Positions 55,701 through 64,000 of a stretch of 64,000 nucleotides of DNA are shown here, one piece after another. The translations under genes and the position numbers were made by a program. The notes beneath the pieces were generated by a model that did no database searches, was not told where the DNA came from, and was given only the letters and a program-made list of their open reading frames with translations. Every line of letters starts with the position of its first letter. Within the stretch, counting starts at the first letter, position 1. Origin of the DNA: Crossaster papposus (lineage: Eukaryota > Echinodermata > Asteroidea > Velatida > Solasteridae); NCBI GenBank assembly GCA_037893245.1, contig JBAIAA010000106.1:1640087-1704086 (forward strand), read 5' to 3'.

Positions 55701-58700
55701 CGGTCTGTCGCCGGTCTGTCGCCGGTCTGTCGCCGGTCTGTCGCCGGTCTGTCGCCGGTCTGTCGCCGGTCTGTCGCCGGTCTGTCGCCGGTCTGTCGCC
55801 GGTCTGTCGCCGGTCTGTCGCCGGTCTGTCGCCGGTCTGTCGCCGGTCTGTCGCCGGTCTGTCGCCGGTCTGTCGTCGGTCTGTCGTCGGTCTGTCGCCG
55901 GTCTGTCGTCGGTCTGTCGCCGGTCTGTCGCAGGTCTGTCGTCGGTCTGTCGCCGGTCTGTCGCCGGTCTGTCGCCGTTCTGTCGCAGGTCTGTCGCAGG
56001 TCTGTCGCCGGTCTGTCGCCGGTCTGTCGCCGGTCTGTCGCCGGTCTGTCGCCGGTCTGTCGCAGGTCTGTCGCCGGTCTGTCGCCGGTCTGTCGCCGGT
56101 CTGTCGCCGGTCTGTCGCCGGTCTGTCGCCGGTCTGTCGCCGGTCTGTCGCCGGTCTGTCGCCGGTCTGTCGCCGGTCTGTCGCCGGTCTGTCGCCGGTC
56201 TGTCGCCGGTCTGTCGCCGGTCTGTCGCCGGTCTGTCGCCGGTCTGTCGCCGGTCTGTCGCCGGTCTGTCGCCGGTCTGTCGCCGGTCTGTCGCCGGTCT
56301 GTCGCCGGTCTGTCGTCGGTCTGTCGCCGGTCTGTCGCCGGTCTGTCGCCGGTCTGTCGCCGGTCTGTCGCCGGTCTGTCGCCGGTCTGTCGCCGGTCTG
56401 TAGCCGGTCTGTCGCCGGTCTGTCGCCGGTCTGTCGCCGGTCTGTCGCCGGTCTGTCGCCGGTCTGTCGCCGGTCTGTCGCCGGTCTGTCGCCGGTCTGT
56501 CGCCGGTCTGTCGCCGGTCTGTCGCCGGTCTGTCGCCGGTCTGCCGTCGGTCTGCCGTCGGTCTGCCGCCGGTCTGCCGCCGGTCTGCCGCCGGTCTGCC
56601 GTCGGTCTGCCGTCGGTCTGTCGTCGGTCTGTCGTCGGTCTGTCGTCAGTCCGTCGTCAGTCCGTCGTCAGTCCGTCGCAAGTTGCCACCGGTCGCACGC
56701 CAGTCAAAGATCATTTGCCTCATTTGAATTCTGGTCTGGTTAGGAGTACCATGTTTCTTAACCCTAACTCTCTAACATTAAAATTGAAGGATTTGGGACC
56801 GTTAAATAATAACCCCTTTTTCTTTTTCTATTATTTGTTCGTGTACACCAGGTACGTCTCTTTGATTTGACTGAAGGCAATGGATATCGCTGTTTGCATC
56901 ATCTAGACATTGCCAAGATACTACATCGAGAACGGAAGGAATCGGACAAAAATAGTCAAGCAGCTACAGGTATGGACAGAGTTTGTATCTAGTCACTGAT
57001 TTGTGTGACTCGAGTGAAGTTGAGTCATTTTAAGGAAGTGACTCGAGAAGTGACTCGTGGGTTCCAGTCCTGCCAAGTTATTGGTTTTCTTTTAAAATTT
57101 GATTAAAATCTGTGTGTGGAGATGTAAATTCTGATTTGTTTTCAATAATTCTAAGGTCCAAGGACTGTCAGTAGCCATCCAGCTTGGAAACAAAGACCAG
57201 TAAACTCTCAGCTAGCAGATGAAGCACCTGATGATTGTGATATCTGGTCTGAAGCAGGGGAAGCTATTCTAGGCTTGCATTTTACTACCAAGTTGCCATC
57301 AACAGATCCGTCCGGTGGAGTCACTAAAAGCCAACCGCCATCTCTCCTACCGGACGACTCGCTAATAGAGTACAGTATTTTTATTTAATTTGTTATTGAA
57401 AAAACATTTAACCAGTTCGTGCCGGATAACGTATATACAGGCAAAGTTTTCCCCAGATTCAAAACGGATGACGCATAAACATGTCACGAGCAAGGCCGAA
57501 AATGTTTGCCAGCAGCGAGCAAGGCCGTAAATACATGGGTGTGCTTCCCGGTACCATCGGCCTGAACCCATCTTCGATCGAGTTTCGTTAAAAATAATCC
57601 CGCGCCTCGGCTTGCTGATGTTAAAATAATCCCGGCGCGAACTGGTTAAAGGTAGGAGACGCCATCTGCAGATATCAAAAAGAATTTACTACCGAATTGT
57701 TAAGAAATATCTTACTTATTTAAAAGTAATGATTACAGGCATCCAGCAAAATGATTGCGCTAGATATCCTGTAATTGTTTCAAAAAATTAAATTCGCTGT
57801 CGCGCAAAAAATTAAGAACAACATAAGAACCACTGCCCGACGAACGCTGTTTTTCTTGTCGGCTACTGACACTGACAATTTGGGAGACCGCCAACAAAGG
57901 GCAAGATAACTTAGTTGGTGGAGCACTGGTCCGGTATTCCAAAGGTCGCAGGTTCAAGTCCTGCCTTGCCAATTTCTTTGTTCACTTAAAAATTTCTTGA
58001 CATTCCAATTGGAATGGGGCCGTTCAACAGTAATTCTCATTTTCCCGATTTTTTTTCTCGGAAAAAGGAAGTCGTGATCCGAGTACTGGGTGGGTGATTT
58101 ACATTTGCCATGACTGCATATTTTTTGCTATTTCTTAACAAGTTGGCGTCGGGTTTATTTTCAAGTTATCGAGACCACTGGCTGGATTATTTTTCATAAT
58201 CCAGTTTTTTATTCAGTAACATATTCCTGTTTTGATAATGCAACTACTACAACACACCAACACTTTGTTTATTAGCACCGTTATTTACATGTTTTTGCCA
58301 ACATTCTGTTGCCTAGGGCATTTTTTTCTTTCTGTAGTCAGGGCGTGATATTACGTCAACCGCTACCCGGCATAAAATCTGACGCATGTATATATGTCAT
58401 CCTTAGAACCAAAAACCAAGTCGGGGACAATTGTACTAGTAATATATACAAATATTTGCAAGCCCAGCTAAAAAACACCCTTTAAAGAATTTCAAAGGAG
58501 GCTATGTGTTCTATGCGTCTTACGAACCGCTAACGTTGGGTAAGCGCATAGTACACTTCAAAAGCAGAAAGCCTCATTTTACCTCAAAGTAGTAAATTTA
58601 CATTTGGATAAGTATTTTCCTCTTTATTTGATACCATACAGAGAGCTGTTAGATGAATCCCCAATGCTCATCATTGGCACGCCTGGTGCCCTGCTTCAAA

Positions 58701-61700
58701 TCAACACACACAGCTTTGAACTTGCATCGTTGATAGACTTTCAAGGTAGGGTCACATCCTCAGAGTATGAGCAACCATTAGTGCTTTGTCACCGTTCATG
58801 AGACCTTCATAAACTCAGAGTATCATAGGGCCTGTTTTCTTCATGAAGATTTGGTGATATTGAGCTTCGATAGCTGAGGGGGGATCTGAGATGTTGACTT
58901 GCGCAATAGGCAGAGAAGAAAAACTAATACAATTTTTTTAAATTGCAATGAAAATAGTATGAATTTTGTGTGACAAATATTGTATTATACACAAATAACC
59001 CACAAGGGAATCGACTAGGTAAATTTGCATCTATTTCAAAGTGAACAAAGAAATTGGCAAAAATAGTGCGATTGGTGGAGTATTTATGGATATTTCAGAT
59101 TGCTTATCTCACAAATATTCCGTCTGCCTCGTGTGTTCGGATTTGACGTGCAAGAGTGGTTATGTTTTTGTTTTTTGCACAACGCTGTATGAAATGCAGA
59201 TTCTCAGTGTGAACATCAGTCATCAACAAAAACATTTTGAGTAGTTCCTCCAAGTGGTCTTCCCCGTCTTACTATTTGTAATTTATAAATACCTGGGAAA
59301 GTTAAGGCATTCCTATTGGTCGAGAGCCCGTCACGTGACTGGTATTAAACGGACGATAAAGACATGGCTGGAAGTGTTTAAAACCAGCTGGCAACAAAAC
59401 CCCGTCACGTGATATCGCATTATACCCGTCCCCAGGGGTCACTTTTTTCCAACCGTACCTCGTCTCCAATAGTAAGAGCGGGTAGTGTTGGGCGCGTACA
59501 GCTCGACACCCTGGGAACGAGGTTGCCAATGGCAGTAATAGTCTGGTTCATAGTAAATACGCTTTATTGCATGTATTGTGTAGAGCGACAGAGGTGGAAA
59601 CACCGAAATTTACTTGCGACGATTTTCGGGGCTTTTTTGGCTGAATTTTACAAAAAAGGTATTTATGTATGGGAATATATGTGTGTTCGGTCGGTATTAA
59701 TCACTCTGTTTAATACCGCTTGGAGTCTATGGAAGAGTCTATGGAACTGGTTTATGGTCTCATCCTGGGTATTACTAGGTGGCGTTCATGACCAGTCATA
59801 CATGTAAGAGTTTGACCAACTTCAAATGAAAGAAATACACAATTTAAAGGTAGAATACATCATTGGTAATTGATTGGATTATCAGGAATGGGTGGATTTT
59901 GGGGGCTGTATTTTATAGTAAATATCGTTTAACCGAAGTTTTACAATCATGGATGCCAAGAAAAAAGCAAACAAAAACTGCATTCGTTTTTAACCGGTGT
60001 CGGGCAGTTGTTCTTGTTCTTGTATTTTTGCAATCGCCGTCCAGCAATCTTGAATTTTTCCTTTAAAACATTAAATTATTCGGAAAAATTACAGGATATC
60101 TAGCGCAATCATTTTGCTGAATGCCTAGAATCATTATTTACTTTTAAATAAGTAAGATATTTCTTAATAATTTGGTAGTCAACATTTTGTTCGATATCTG
60201 CAAATGTGACCGGCTCTACAAAAAGGTGTATTATGTCGCAAAAAAAGAAATTGAGTTATATACATGGTTAAAAAGCCCACAACGTAAGCTTTCATTTGGT
60301 ATATAATAGAGCTCCATAGCCCCTCTCAATTTGAAGATACAATGTGTTTACATAATGATTACTTCCTTGGAGTTCAAATTACACAACTGAGAAAACGTGC
60401 TCTGAAATAGCCGGCTCTGTTGTACTACAACAGAACGATGCACACAAAATTGTATTGTTTTCTACTTTATATATCAAAATCAACATTTCTTTGAATGAAA
60501 CCTGAAACTGTAGGTATTGAAGATGTCATTCATGACAAAAAATAAAAATCACATTTTTATGAAATGTTTACCCTCTCAGCGTTGAGCGGGCCATAGCAGG
60601 GTTGTAGTTGAGTCACCTATGTCGAGTCCGAGTCCCGAGTCCCGAGTCCCGAGTCACTTGGTCCGAGTCCGAGTCCCGAGTCACTTGGTCCGAGTCCGAG
60701 TCCCGAGTCACTTGGTCCGAGTCCGAGTCACGAGTCACTTGGTTCGAGTCCGAGTCACGAGTCACGAGTCACTTGTTTAAATAATTAAATAGTTAAAATA
60801 CTAGTTCAACCAGTTCACGTAGATGACTGGATGACTATTGATCTTTTTTTAAGGTTTTACCAATACTCCTTGCCCCTTCTCCAGAATATCTTTTAATTTT
60901 TTTTTCTTCAAAATAACAAATTATATACTGATTTAGTTATTTCAGAAAGGCAGGTATCCAACAAGTTTTATATTTTTCGCTTGCAAAATTTGCACATCGC
61001 ACTTGATTTTGAAGTTTCAAAATTTGTTTTAAAGTTGGTGTAACCAAAAGAAACAATAGGAGGAACGACAGATGCCATGGTTTAAAAATTGTTGTAGCGA
61101 CTAGCGAACTGACGTGACGTGACCAAGCGTGTGTGGTGGATATGGTTGTGTCGACATGTGTGAAAACTGGTGCAAACAACACACGGCCATCTCAGTGCAA
61201 TATACAGGCGGTGTTTTTACAGGTACCAGACATGCCAGACTATGGTCAGCTTCGGTTGCGTCTATGGCTAGATCAGCGCGTAAGCCGCCTATGTTTTAAC
61301 ATTTAAAAGAGGTAGCGATATAGTCACAGCCAGCTAAAACCGTCATTCGGACTCCTAATTCCTATTTCCCTGGTAATATGCATCAAGCAGTGGCTATGGT
61401 GTTAAGGTTGACAGAATATCTGCGTTAATATTGGTGTCGTGCACAATAATGCTTTTACAGAAATATATCCCAGTGTTATTATGCGTATTGAACATACAGG
61501 GTTTCCCCTTAGCGGTCGCCCGCTCGCCAAATGCGACCCAAAACAGCCACGGACGACTCAAAACACTTCCCTCGGTCGTCCGGCCGGCGAGTTAAAATAT
61601 TAAATACATTACATGTGAGTTCCCAGATCAACTGTTTACCAGTACATGTACTTGTATGTACAGCAGTACCTTTACACAACAGTGCACGCGCACGTGCATT

Positions 61701-63225
61701 GCAGAGATAGGATCGTGTCATTCCTGTATACAGATTCGCGATGTTTATGGCCGGCTTGCTATAGCTAGCGCATACATTGGCATGGCGCGCATGGCCTGCG
61801 CGGCACACATACATGTACATGTACATATATACCGCAAGCGTACGTAAAAACGGTGATGGTGCCAAAAAGCCATGTGCTCGCCCCATGCAAAGCATGCATA
61901 ATGCAGGCGCATTCTTGGATTGGTTTCCGCCGCACGCTTCAATGGACAAAGTTAAGGACCGAAACCAGTCCATGGCCGACATGCATGTATTTTTCCGTTA
62001 CGCGAAATGGTCGAATTTGACATCGTAAGATGTAAAAATGCCCGGCAAACAAACGTCCATGAAGAAAGTCATATCCTGCAGGTTAATTATCAGATCATGG
62101 TCGCCCTTTACTATTTTTTTATTTTCTGTTAATGTATTTCTTTCGAGGTTGTAACGCTTGTCCTTCTTGAGCGATGTAGCGTGTTTCTACAAAATGTTCT
62201 ACCGCGGCAGGTTTCCTGCATTCAGTTTACGCTTGTGTGGTGTGTTGGTCAGCTCGGCGTTCATCGTGTGAAAGATTTAGGCCAACATCATTTTCTCCGG
62301 TTTTTTTCCCAAAGGTTTTCAACCTTAAACATTTAATATGCTTTTACAATAACTCTGCTAGTTTTGTTGTCACAGGTGAGGTTTAGTTTTGATAGCTTTT
62401 GTGGCGGATGCAAATTAAATCGCAAGATCAGCGATTACAACAAGCATTGGGCTGTAAAGTGCCGTGCCGTGCCGCGTTACGGCAATTTTCCCGAACGCGT
62501 TTCCCGGGGCGCTTTCGCGGAAGGTCGAACAATGCAGATGGCGTTGCGTAACCTCGGTGGAAAACACAGATATGGCAAATGCACACGTGGCCACTGAAAA
62601 TGCTTGTGGGCGACTGAAAACTCTAATTAGGTAGCCCGGCGGGCCACTGAAACAAAAAGTTAAGGGAAACCTGTGACATACACATGTACATGTACGTGCG
62701 CTGTACACTACATGGCCATAGCAACACAGTAATCACGAACACTATTACTTGCAACATCAGTGTAACTGCTTATTCCGTGTGCTAAACGTTAATATTCCTC
62801 CATGTGCATGACGAGTCCTCGAGGTCAAGTCCGAGTCATGGTAGTCGAGTCCGAGTCCGAGTCTTTTGCCGACGTGACTCGAGTCAAGTCCAAGTCACCA
62901 AAATTGTGACTCGAGACGGACTCGAGTCCAAGTCCTGGACTCGAGTCATACAACTCTGGGCCATAGTGCACAGCGCGACTTGATACACCTTTTTGTAGAG
63001 CCGGTCACAAATGGTGTATTCTACCTTTAAGGCAAACGAGCCCGAGTACTTAAAATGAAGGTACCTCGGCGACAAATTGATAAGTTCCACTCAGGGAGGT
63101 TCTCAGTTAATTTTTGTTCCTTCTCTTTTATTTGAGCAGATCCGATTCCATCTGGGACTGATCTACATTACATTGCTCTCTCAGGCTCATATGCCTTTGC
63201 GCAAACGGTAAAATCTGACATTCGG
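46617..63225 (+). CDS. WDR27: WDR27 (WD repeat protein 27), ten exons, 3' end beyond window
   Basis: A WD40 beta-propeller protein, thought of as a scaffold; its function is poorly known. Joining 46617-46718, 48487-48628, 50678-50802, 51491-51604, 52545-52596, 54457-54527, 56852-56969, 57156-57369, 58642-58745 and 63140-63225 gives 376 codons in one frame, with GT..AG at every junction. WD units are visible: LEAHKQKLSCLCFG...DYIIVWNVE, LEGHMAPVTCAEFCP...SEDRTFKIWDL, and SECFAVGSSDGQVRLFDL. The order and phrases (EFCP, SEDR-FK, DGQ) match vertebrate WDR27 as I know it. Introns are large because of transposons and a minisatellite. The final blades would lie beyond the window, and the 5' UTR is not identified. 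Confidence 0.88.
46850..46945 (+). repeat. tRNA-like SINE remnant
   Basis: GGTTGTGGGTTCGAGTCCAA has a Pol III B-box. A clear A-box is not intact. It would be the head of a tRNA-derived SINE. Confidence 0.4.
47179..47589. mobile_element. TTA-CCCTAACCC TIR element
   Basis: Left TTACCCTAACCCTGCTTGCT and right AGGCAAGTTATAAGGGTTAA with GGATCCAACCAG / TTGGATCCTGTT inside pair as imperfect TIRs. The phrase TTGGATTTAGCAGGCAAGT occurs twice. No coding capacity. Confidence 0.72.
47934..48175. mobile_element. TTAA MITE, TTAACCAGTTCGCGCCGG family
   Basis: 242 bp from TTAACCAGTTCGCGCCGG to CTCGGCGCGAACGGGTTAA. TTAA ends. The same family is at 49416 and 57408. It lies ~310 bp before WDR27 exon 2. Confidence 0.92.
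48487..48628 (+). CDS. WDR27: WDR27 exon 2
   Basis: TTTCTAG|CCACTAG to GACCTGG|GTAGGT; 142 bp, phase 0 to 1. Encodes a WD repeat, LEAHKQKLSCLCFG to DYIIVWNVEQARNTYDL. Confidence 0.9.
48912..49375. mobile_element. TTAACCCTAACC element, copy 2 (inverted)
   Basis: 464 bp, TTAACCCTAACCCCCTAGGC to GTAGGGTTAGGGTTAA. It is the reverse of 45759-46207. The host reads on across it (ATCAT|TTAA|TGGGTAG). Confidence 0.88.
49416..49657. mobile_element. TTAACCAGTTCGCG MITE, copy 2
   Basis: 242 bp at the internal TTAA of the inner copy, the same site that the inner copy used in the outer one. Confidence 0.9.
50678..50802 (+). CDS. WDR27: WDR27 exon 3
   Basis: TTTGCAG|GTGAGCAG to TCAAAG|GTAAGA; 125 bp, phase 1 to 0. 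Encodes EQIRGQIIGQCLGYIQHCSF and DDALVAVCIGCEVIILHSK. Confidence 0.92.
50803..51490 (+). other. WDR27 intron 3
   Basis: Contains the 51-bp MITE remnant at 51403-51453. The rest shows no feature. Confidence 0.5.
51403..51453. mobile_element. Minimal MITE remnant
   Basis: TTAAAGGTAGGATACATTCA then AGCAATTACCAATGGTGTATC and CTACCTTTAA: both ends of the GGTAGGATACACC family with the interior deleted. Confidence 0.85.
51491..51604 (+). CDS. WDR27: WDR27 exon 4
   Basis: TTGCAG|GAGGAGAG to TTCAAG|GTGGGT; 114 bp, phase 0. Encodes LEGHMAPVTCAEFCPHLPFT and SVSEDRTFK. Confidence 0.95.
51618..51835 (-). mobile_element. tRNA-derived SINE
   Basis: On the minus strand, GTTGGCGTAGTGGTT (A-box-like) and CGGGTTCGAACCCCGCC (B-box) open a ~215-bp element that ends in ATTAATTATTT-type tail repeats near 51,620. 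It begins only 13 bp after the exon 4 donor. Family unknown. Confidence 0.8.
51836..52544 (+). other. WDR27 intron 4, rest
   Basis: Holds the inverted-repeat element at 52027-52379; otherwise plain. Confidence 0.5.
52027..52379. mobile_element. Inverted-repeat element CATTGCTCAACTTAT
   Basis: CATTGCTCAACTTATTAAGC and GCTTGATAAGTTGAGCAATG bound 353 bp. Non-coding MITE-like element; no target duplication found. Confidence 0.8.
52545..52596 (+). CDS. WDR27: WDR27 exon 5
   Basis: TTGCAG|ATATGG to ATATCAG|GTAGTA; 52 bp, phase 0 to 1. Encodes IWDLTRGCLVYQSCIIS, the end of a WD unit. Confidence 0.93.
52796..54357. mobile_element. Possible TIR element, TAGGG.TGT.CAT ends
   Basis: TAGGGGTGTGCAT with CCGGTATCTGGGTACCCG at the left, and GGTACCCGGTTTTGATGTAC AGCCCTA at the right, are imperfect inversions. 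No target duplication was found, and the interior has no transposase. The 1.56 kb lies in WDR27 intron 5. Confidence 0.5.
54457..54527 (+). CDS. WDR27: WDR27 exon 6
   Basis: CTTTTAG|CATCCC to GGTCAG|GTAATG; 71 bp, phase 1 to 0. Encodes ASPFLSLVMNTNSECFAVGS SDGQ. Confidence 0.93.
54583..54775 (+). repeat. 11-bp minisatellite CGTCACGTGCC
   Basis: About 17 units, with ACGTG and ACGCG forms. It passes directly into the next array, which has the same period. Confidence 0.93.
54778..56690 (+). repeat. 11-bp minisatellite GTCTGTCGCCG
   Basis: About 174 units (1.9 kb) with few indels. Units differ mainly at one position: TCGCCG, TCGCAG or TCGTCG. TCGCAG units concentrate before ~55,680. Because 11 bp lacks stops and is not a multiple of three, all three frames are open (ORFs over 600 codons), which does not mean coding. 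Confidence 0.95.
56852..56969 (+). CDS. WDR27: WDR27 exon 7
   Basis: ACACCAG|GTACGT to GCTACAG|GTATGG; 118 bp, phase 0 to 1. Encodes VRLFDLTEGNGYRCLHHLDI and AKILHRERKESDKNSQAAT. Confidence 0.95.
57156..57369 (+). CDS. WDR27: WDR27 exon 8
   Basis: TTCTAAG|GTCCAAG to AATAGA|GTACAG; 214 bp, phase 1 to 0. The residues (VSSHPAWKQRPVNSQLADEA, later WSEAGEAILGLHF) suit a linker between propeller parts. The donor GTACAG is weak. Confidence 0.88.
57408..57649. mobile_element. TTAACCAGTTCGTG MITE, copy 3
   Basis: 242 bp, TTAACCAGTTCGTGCCGG to CCGGCGCGAACTGGTTAA. It shares its last TTAA with the MITE fragment that follows. Confidence 0.9.
57646..57862. mobile_element. GGTAGGATACACC-family fragment
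   Basis: Starts TTAAAGGTAGGAGACGCC and matches the 12,657 copy as far as GCTGTTTTTCTTGTCGGC. The right end is lost. Confidence 0.8.
57899..57971 (+). repeat. tRNA-like sequence (SINE head or tRNA pseudogene)
   Basis: GGCAAG and CTTGCC pair as an acceptor stem, and GCAGGTTCAAGTCCTGC makes a perfect T-arm with a B-box. TTAGTTGGTGGAGCAC resembles an A-box/D-arm. The anticodon arm is poor and the acceptor is 6 bp, so a functional tRNA is unlikely. Confidence 0.6.
57972..58641 (+). other. WDR27 intron 8, remainder
   Basis: No feature recognised beyond the elements already listed. Confidence 0.4.
58642..58745 (+). CDS. WDR27: WDR27 exon 9
   Basis: CATACAG|AGAGCTG to TTTCAAG|GTAGGG; 104 bp. Encodes ELLDESPMLIIGTPGALLQI and NTHSFELASLIDFQ, a propeller strand pair. 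Confidence 0.92.
58746..59843 (+). other. WDR27 intron 9, left part
   Basis: 59,300-59,525 has a repeat-like phrase (CTATTGGTCGAGAGCCCGTC, later CTGGGAACGAGGTTGCC), known elsewhere in the window at 42,221. No coding exon found. Confidence 0.45.
60624..60775 (+). repeat. GAGTCCGAGTCC subterminal repeats
   Basis: About ten units of CGAGTCCGAGTCCCGAGTCA and CTTGGTC variants near the left end of the hAT-like element, with related GAGTC repeats near 62,815-62,945 at the right end. Such clusters could be transposase sites, an inference. Confidence 0.85.
61497..62673. mobile_element. Innermost hAT-like element
   Basis: 1,177 bp with ends CAGGGTTTCCCCTTAGCGG and CCACTGAAACAAAAAGTTAA GGGAAACCTG. Flanks TGAACATA and TGACATA differ by one base, so the duplication is likely but imperfect. 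Frames such as 61,509-61,982 (minus) are without family resemblance. Confidence 0.75.
63031..63139 (+). other. WDR27 intron 9, end before exon 10
   Basis: About 110 bp between the MITE and exon 10, ending in a pyrimidine-rich TTTTATTTGAGCAG acceptor. Confidence 0.6.
63140..63225 (+). CDS. WDR27: WDR27 exon 10
   Basis: GAGCAG|ATCCGATT to ATTCGG|GTAAGA; 86 bp, phase 1 to 0. Encodes PIPSGTDLHYIALSGSYAFA QTVKSDIR. Later exons lie beyond 64,000. Confidence 0.9.
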
Positions 63226-63651
63226 GTAAGACTCTGTCGTTAACTTCTTTTCCAGGGGCAGATTGCAATACCACGATCTTAGCCGGCAGGCTTAACTAGT
63301 CTTATAGCTGGCTATCCCTCTTAGATGGTCTTGGTTTAGACACCAACCTTAGCACCTTGTAATAAGCCTGTCATTTCTGTTAGCTTGAAGCAATGATTTA
63401 CAAACACACATTCCATGGTTACAACCTTGGATGCTCGTGCTTTTTCAGTTTGTCTGCATTAATTGTCTCAAAATCATGCAACATAAAATCTCTCAATTGC
63501 TGGATTTTATATTGAGAACAATATATTTGCAGTTCAACTCTGCAGTGTCATTACATTAATCTGGATCAACATTAATCAACACACCGATGTAAACCAGAAA
63601 ATTCCAGCTAACCCTATAGACCGTATGAGCCAGCCCAAACCAGGCTAATTA
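63226..63651 (+). other. WDR27 intron 10, start
   Basis: No feature seen. Confidence 0.4.
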
Positions 63652-63698
63652 ATTTAAAGGTATAATTATCATAAAATATCTTTCTTATTTGAAAGTAA
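63652..63698. mobile_element. GGTAGGATACACC-family fragment
   Basis: AATATCTTTCTTATTTGAAAG with a leading TTTAAAGGTA resembles part of the 12,657 MITE. It is cut by the SINE that follows. Confidence 0.5.
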
Positions 63699-63699
63699 T

Positions 63700-64000
63700 G
63701 TGCAGTAATGTGCAGTGCTTATATAGCGCTTTATCACCAAAGTCTCAAAGTGCTTAACATTATTACCCCGGTCATTGGGCTAATGAAACATTCCAAATAC
63801 CATCTCGGCTCCCTGGGGAGTATACAGCTCGATGCTGCCATTTCGGCACAAAGCAGCTAAATCAACCACAATAACCATCTCTGCCCTCACAGGTACCCAT
63901 TTACTCCTGGGTGGAGAGAAGCAATGAGTGACAAAGTGCCTTGCCCAAGGGCACACGCATCATAGTCCCAGGCCGGACTCGAACCCACCACCTGTAGCTT
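63700..64000 (-). mobile_element. tRNA-derived SINE, cut by window end
   Basis: The minus strand begins off the right edge with GGTGGGTTCGAGTCCGGCC (B-box). Body phrases read on the plus strand are GTGCCTTGCCCAAGGGCACA and TATAGCGCTTTATCACCAAA. The 3' end is near 63,700. I recognise the CCCAAGGGCAC phrase as common in marine invertebrate repeats. Confidence 0.75.

Larger units (their letters stand above)
60597..62958. mobile_element. hAT-like element, 8-bp target duplication
   Basis: 2,362 bp with ends CAGGGTTGTAGTTGAGTCAC and GGACTCGAGTCATACAACTC TG. GGCCATAG at 60589-60596 and 62959-62966 is the 8-bp duplication typical of hAT. Both subterminal regions are filled with GAGTCCGAGTC repeats. 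No transposase was identified, so it is non-autonomous. Confidence 0.9.
60207..63007. mobile_element. TIR element TGACCGGCTCTACAAAAAGG
   Basis: 2,801 bp with 24-bp perfect TIRs. CAAATG repeats at 60201-60206 and 63008-63013. It interrupts the MITE, and is itself interrupted at 60597. Internal sequence (AGATGTCATTCATGAC, CTCAGCGTTGAGCGGGCCAT) is shared with 45,690-46,268. Confidence 0.92.
59844..63030. mobile_element. TTAA MITE hosting a four-level nest
   Basis: Outermost level: TTAAAGGTAGAATACATCAT at the left and AATGGTGTATTCTACCTTTAA at the right, the GGTAGGATACACC family. It is interrupted at 60207 by an element with CAAATG target duplication. Confidence 0.88.

Noticed and set aside
54578..56870. 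Three overlapping open frames of 604-756 codons
   Set aside because: They translate an 11-bp minisatellite (VCRRSVAGLS-type repeats) in every frame. An 11-bp unit without stops leaves all frames open, and WDR27 exons flank the array as splice-joined neighbours.
57899..57971. Functional tRNA gene
   Set aside because: T-arm and acceptor pair well, but the anticodon arm is weak and the acceptor has six pairs. A SINE head is more likely.
61509..61982. 157-codon frame as a transposase
   Set aside because: No zinc finger BED domain, hATC motif or DDE residues could be seen, and the composition follows ACATGTAC-type repeats.

Overview
The window is animal nuclear DNA. Coding sequence sits in short exons with GT/AG introns, and most of the rest is transposon, foldback, MITE, minisatellite and tRNA-SINE sequence. 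A NACHT-LRR (NLR) gene with a lineage-type N-terminus, an intronless rhodopsin-class GPCR, a tRNA-Ser-primed Ty3/gypsy element, Penelope and CR1 fragments, and TTAA-flanked MITEs together suggest a marine invertebrate deuterostome, probably an echinoderm or a close relative. The species cannot be fixed from sequence reading alone.

Layout. 1-9,680: a complete, recent Ty3/gypsy LTR retrotransposon (200-9067, 1,039-bp LTRs, 4-bp target duplication CATG) lies inside a decayed Penelope-like reverse transcriptase on the minus strand (199-1 and 9664-9068). 9,691-13,783: an intact NACHT-LRR gene on the minus strand. 13,868-30,500: a second, broken NLR copy on the same strand. It is split by a ~10-kb TIR-bounded block (14308-24318) made of TGACGTCA-rich arrays, ~175-bp repeats and a 2,640-bp tandem duplication. 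Its upstream exons (25.9, 26.3, 27.9 and 30.4 kb) look splice-competent. 30,950-38,570: a foldback element carrying a MITE with an 11-bp target duplication, a CCGGAAAA minisatellite, several TIR elements and a decayed CR1-type reverse transcriptase. 39,394-41,750: a 20-bp minisatellite, an intact single-exon class A GPCR and a fragment of a second copy of its 5' end. 41,850-46,300: inverted-repeat elements, including an almost perfect long palindrome.

46,617-63,225 (running past the last exon seen): the plus-strand gene WDR27, a WD40 beta-propeller protein. I could splice ten exons, 376 codons, with phases that all agree. Its introns hold most of the mobile DNA in the right half: a nested set of TTAA elements (48787-50239), a tRNA-SINE, a ~2.1-kb 11-bp minisatellite (54,583-56,690) and a four-level nest of DNA transposons (59,844-63,030) whose target duplications can be read at three levels and, with one indel, at the fourth.

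No operon-like cooperation between genes is expected. The biology on view is a cellular gene set (innate-immune NLR, GPCR, WDR27) being remodelled by transposons. The observations I consider most worth checking are the in-frame -1 frameshift site between gag and pol, the 758-bp segment flanked by 26-bp repeats and splice-like sites inside the LTR, the modular phase-1 NLR exons with an amyloid-motif-like N-terminus, the repeat block rich in CRE-like and DR1-like sites, and the multilevel nests.
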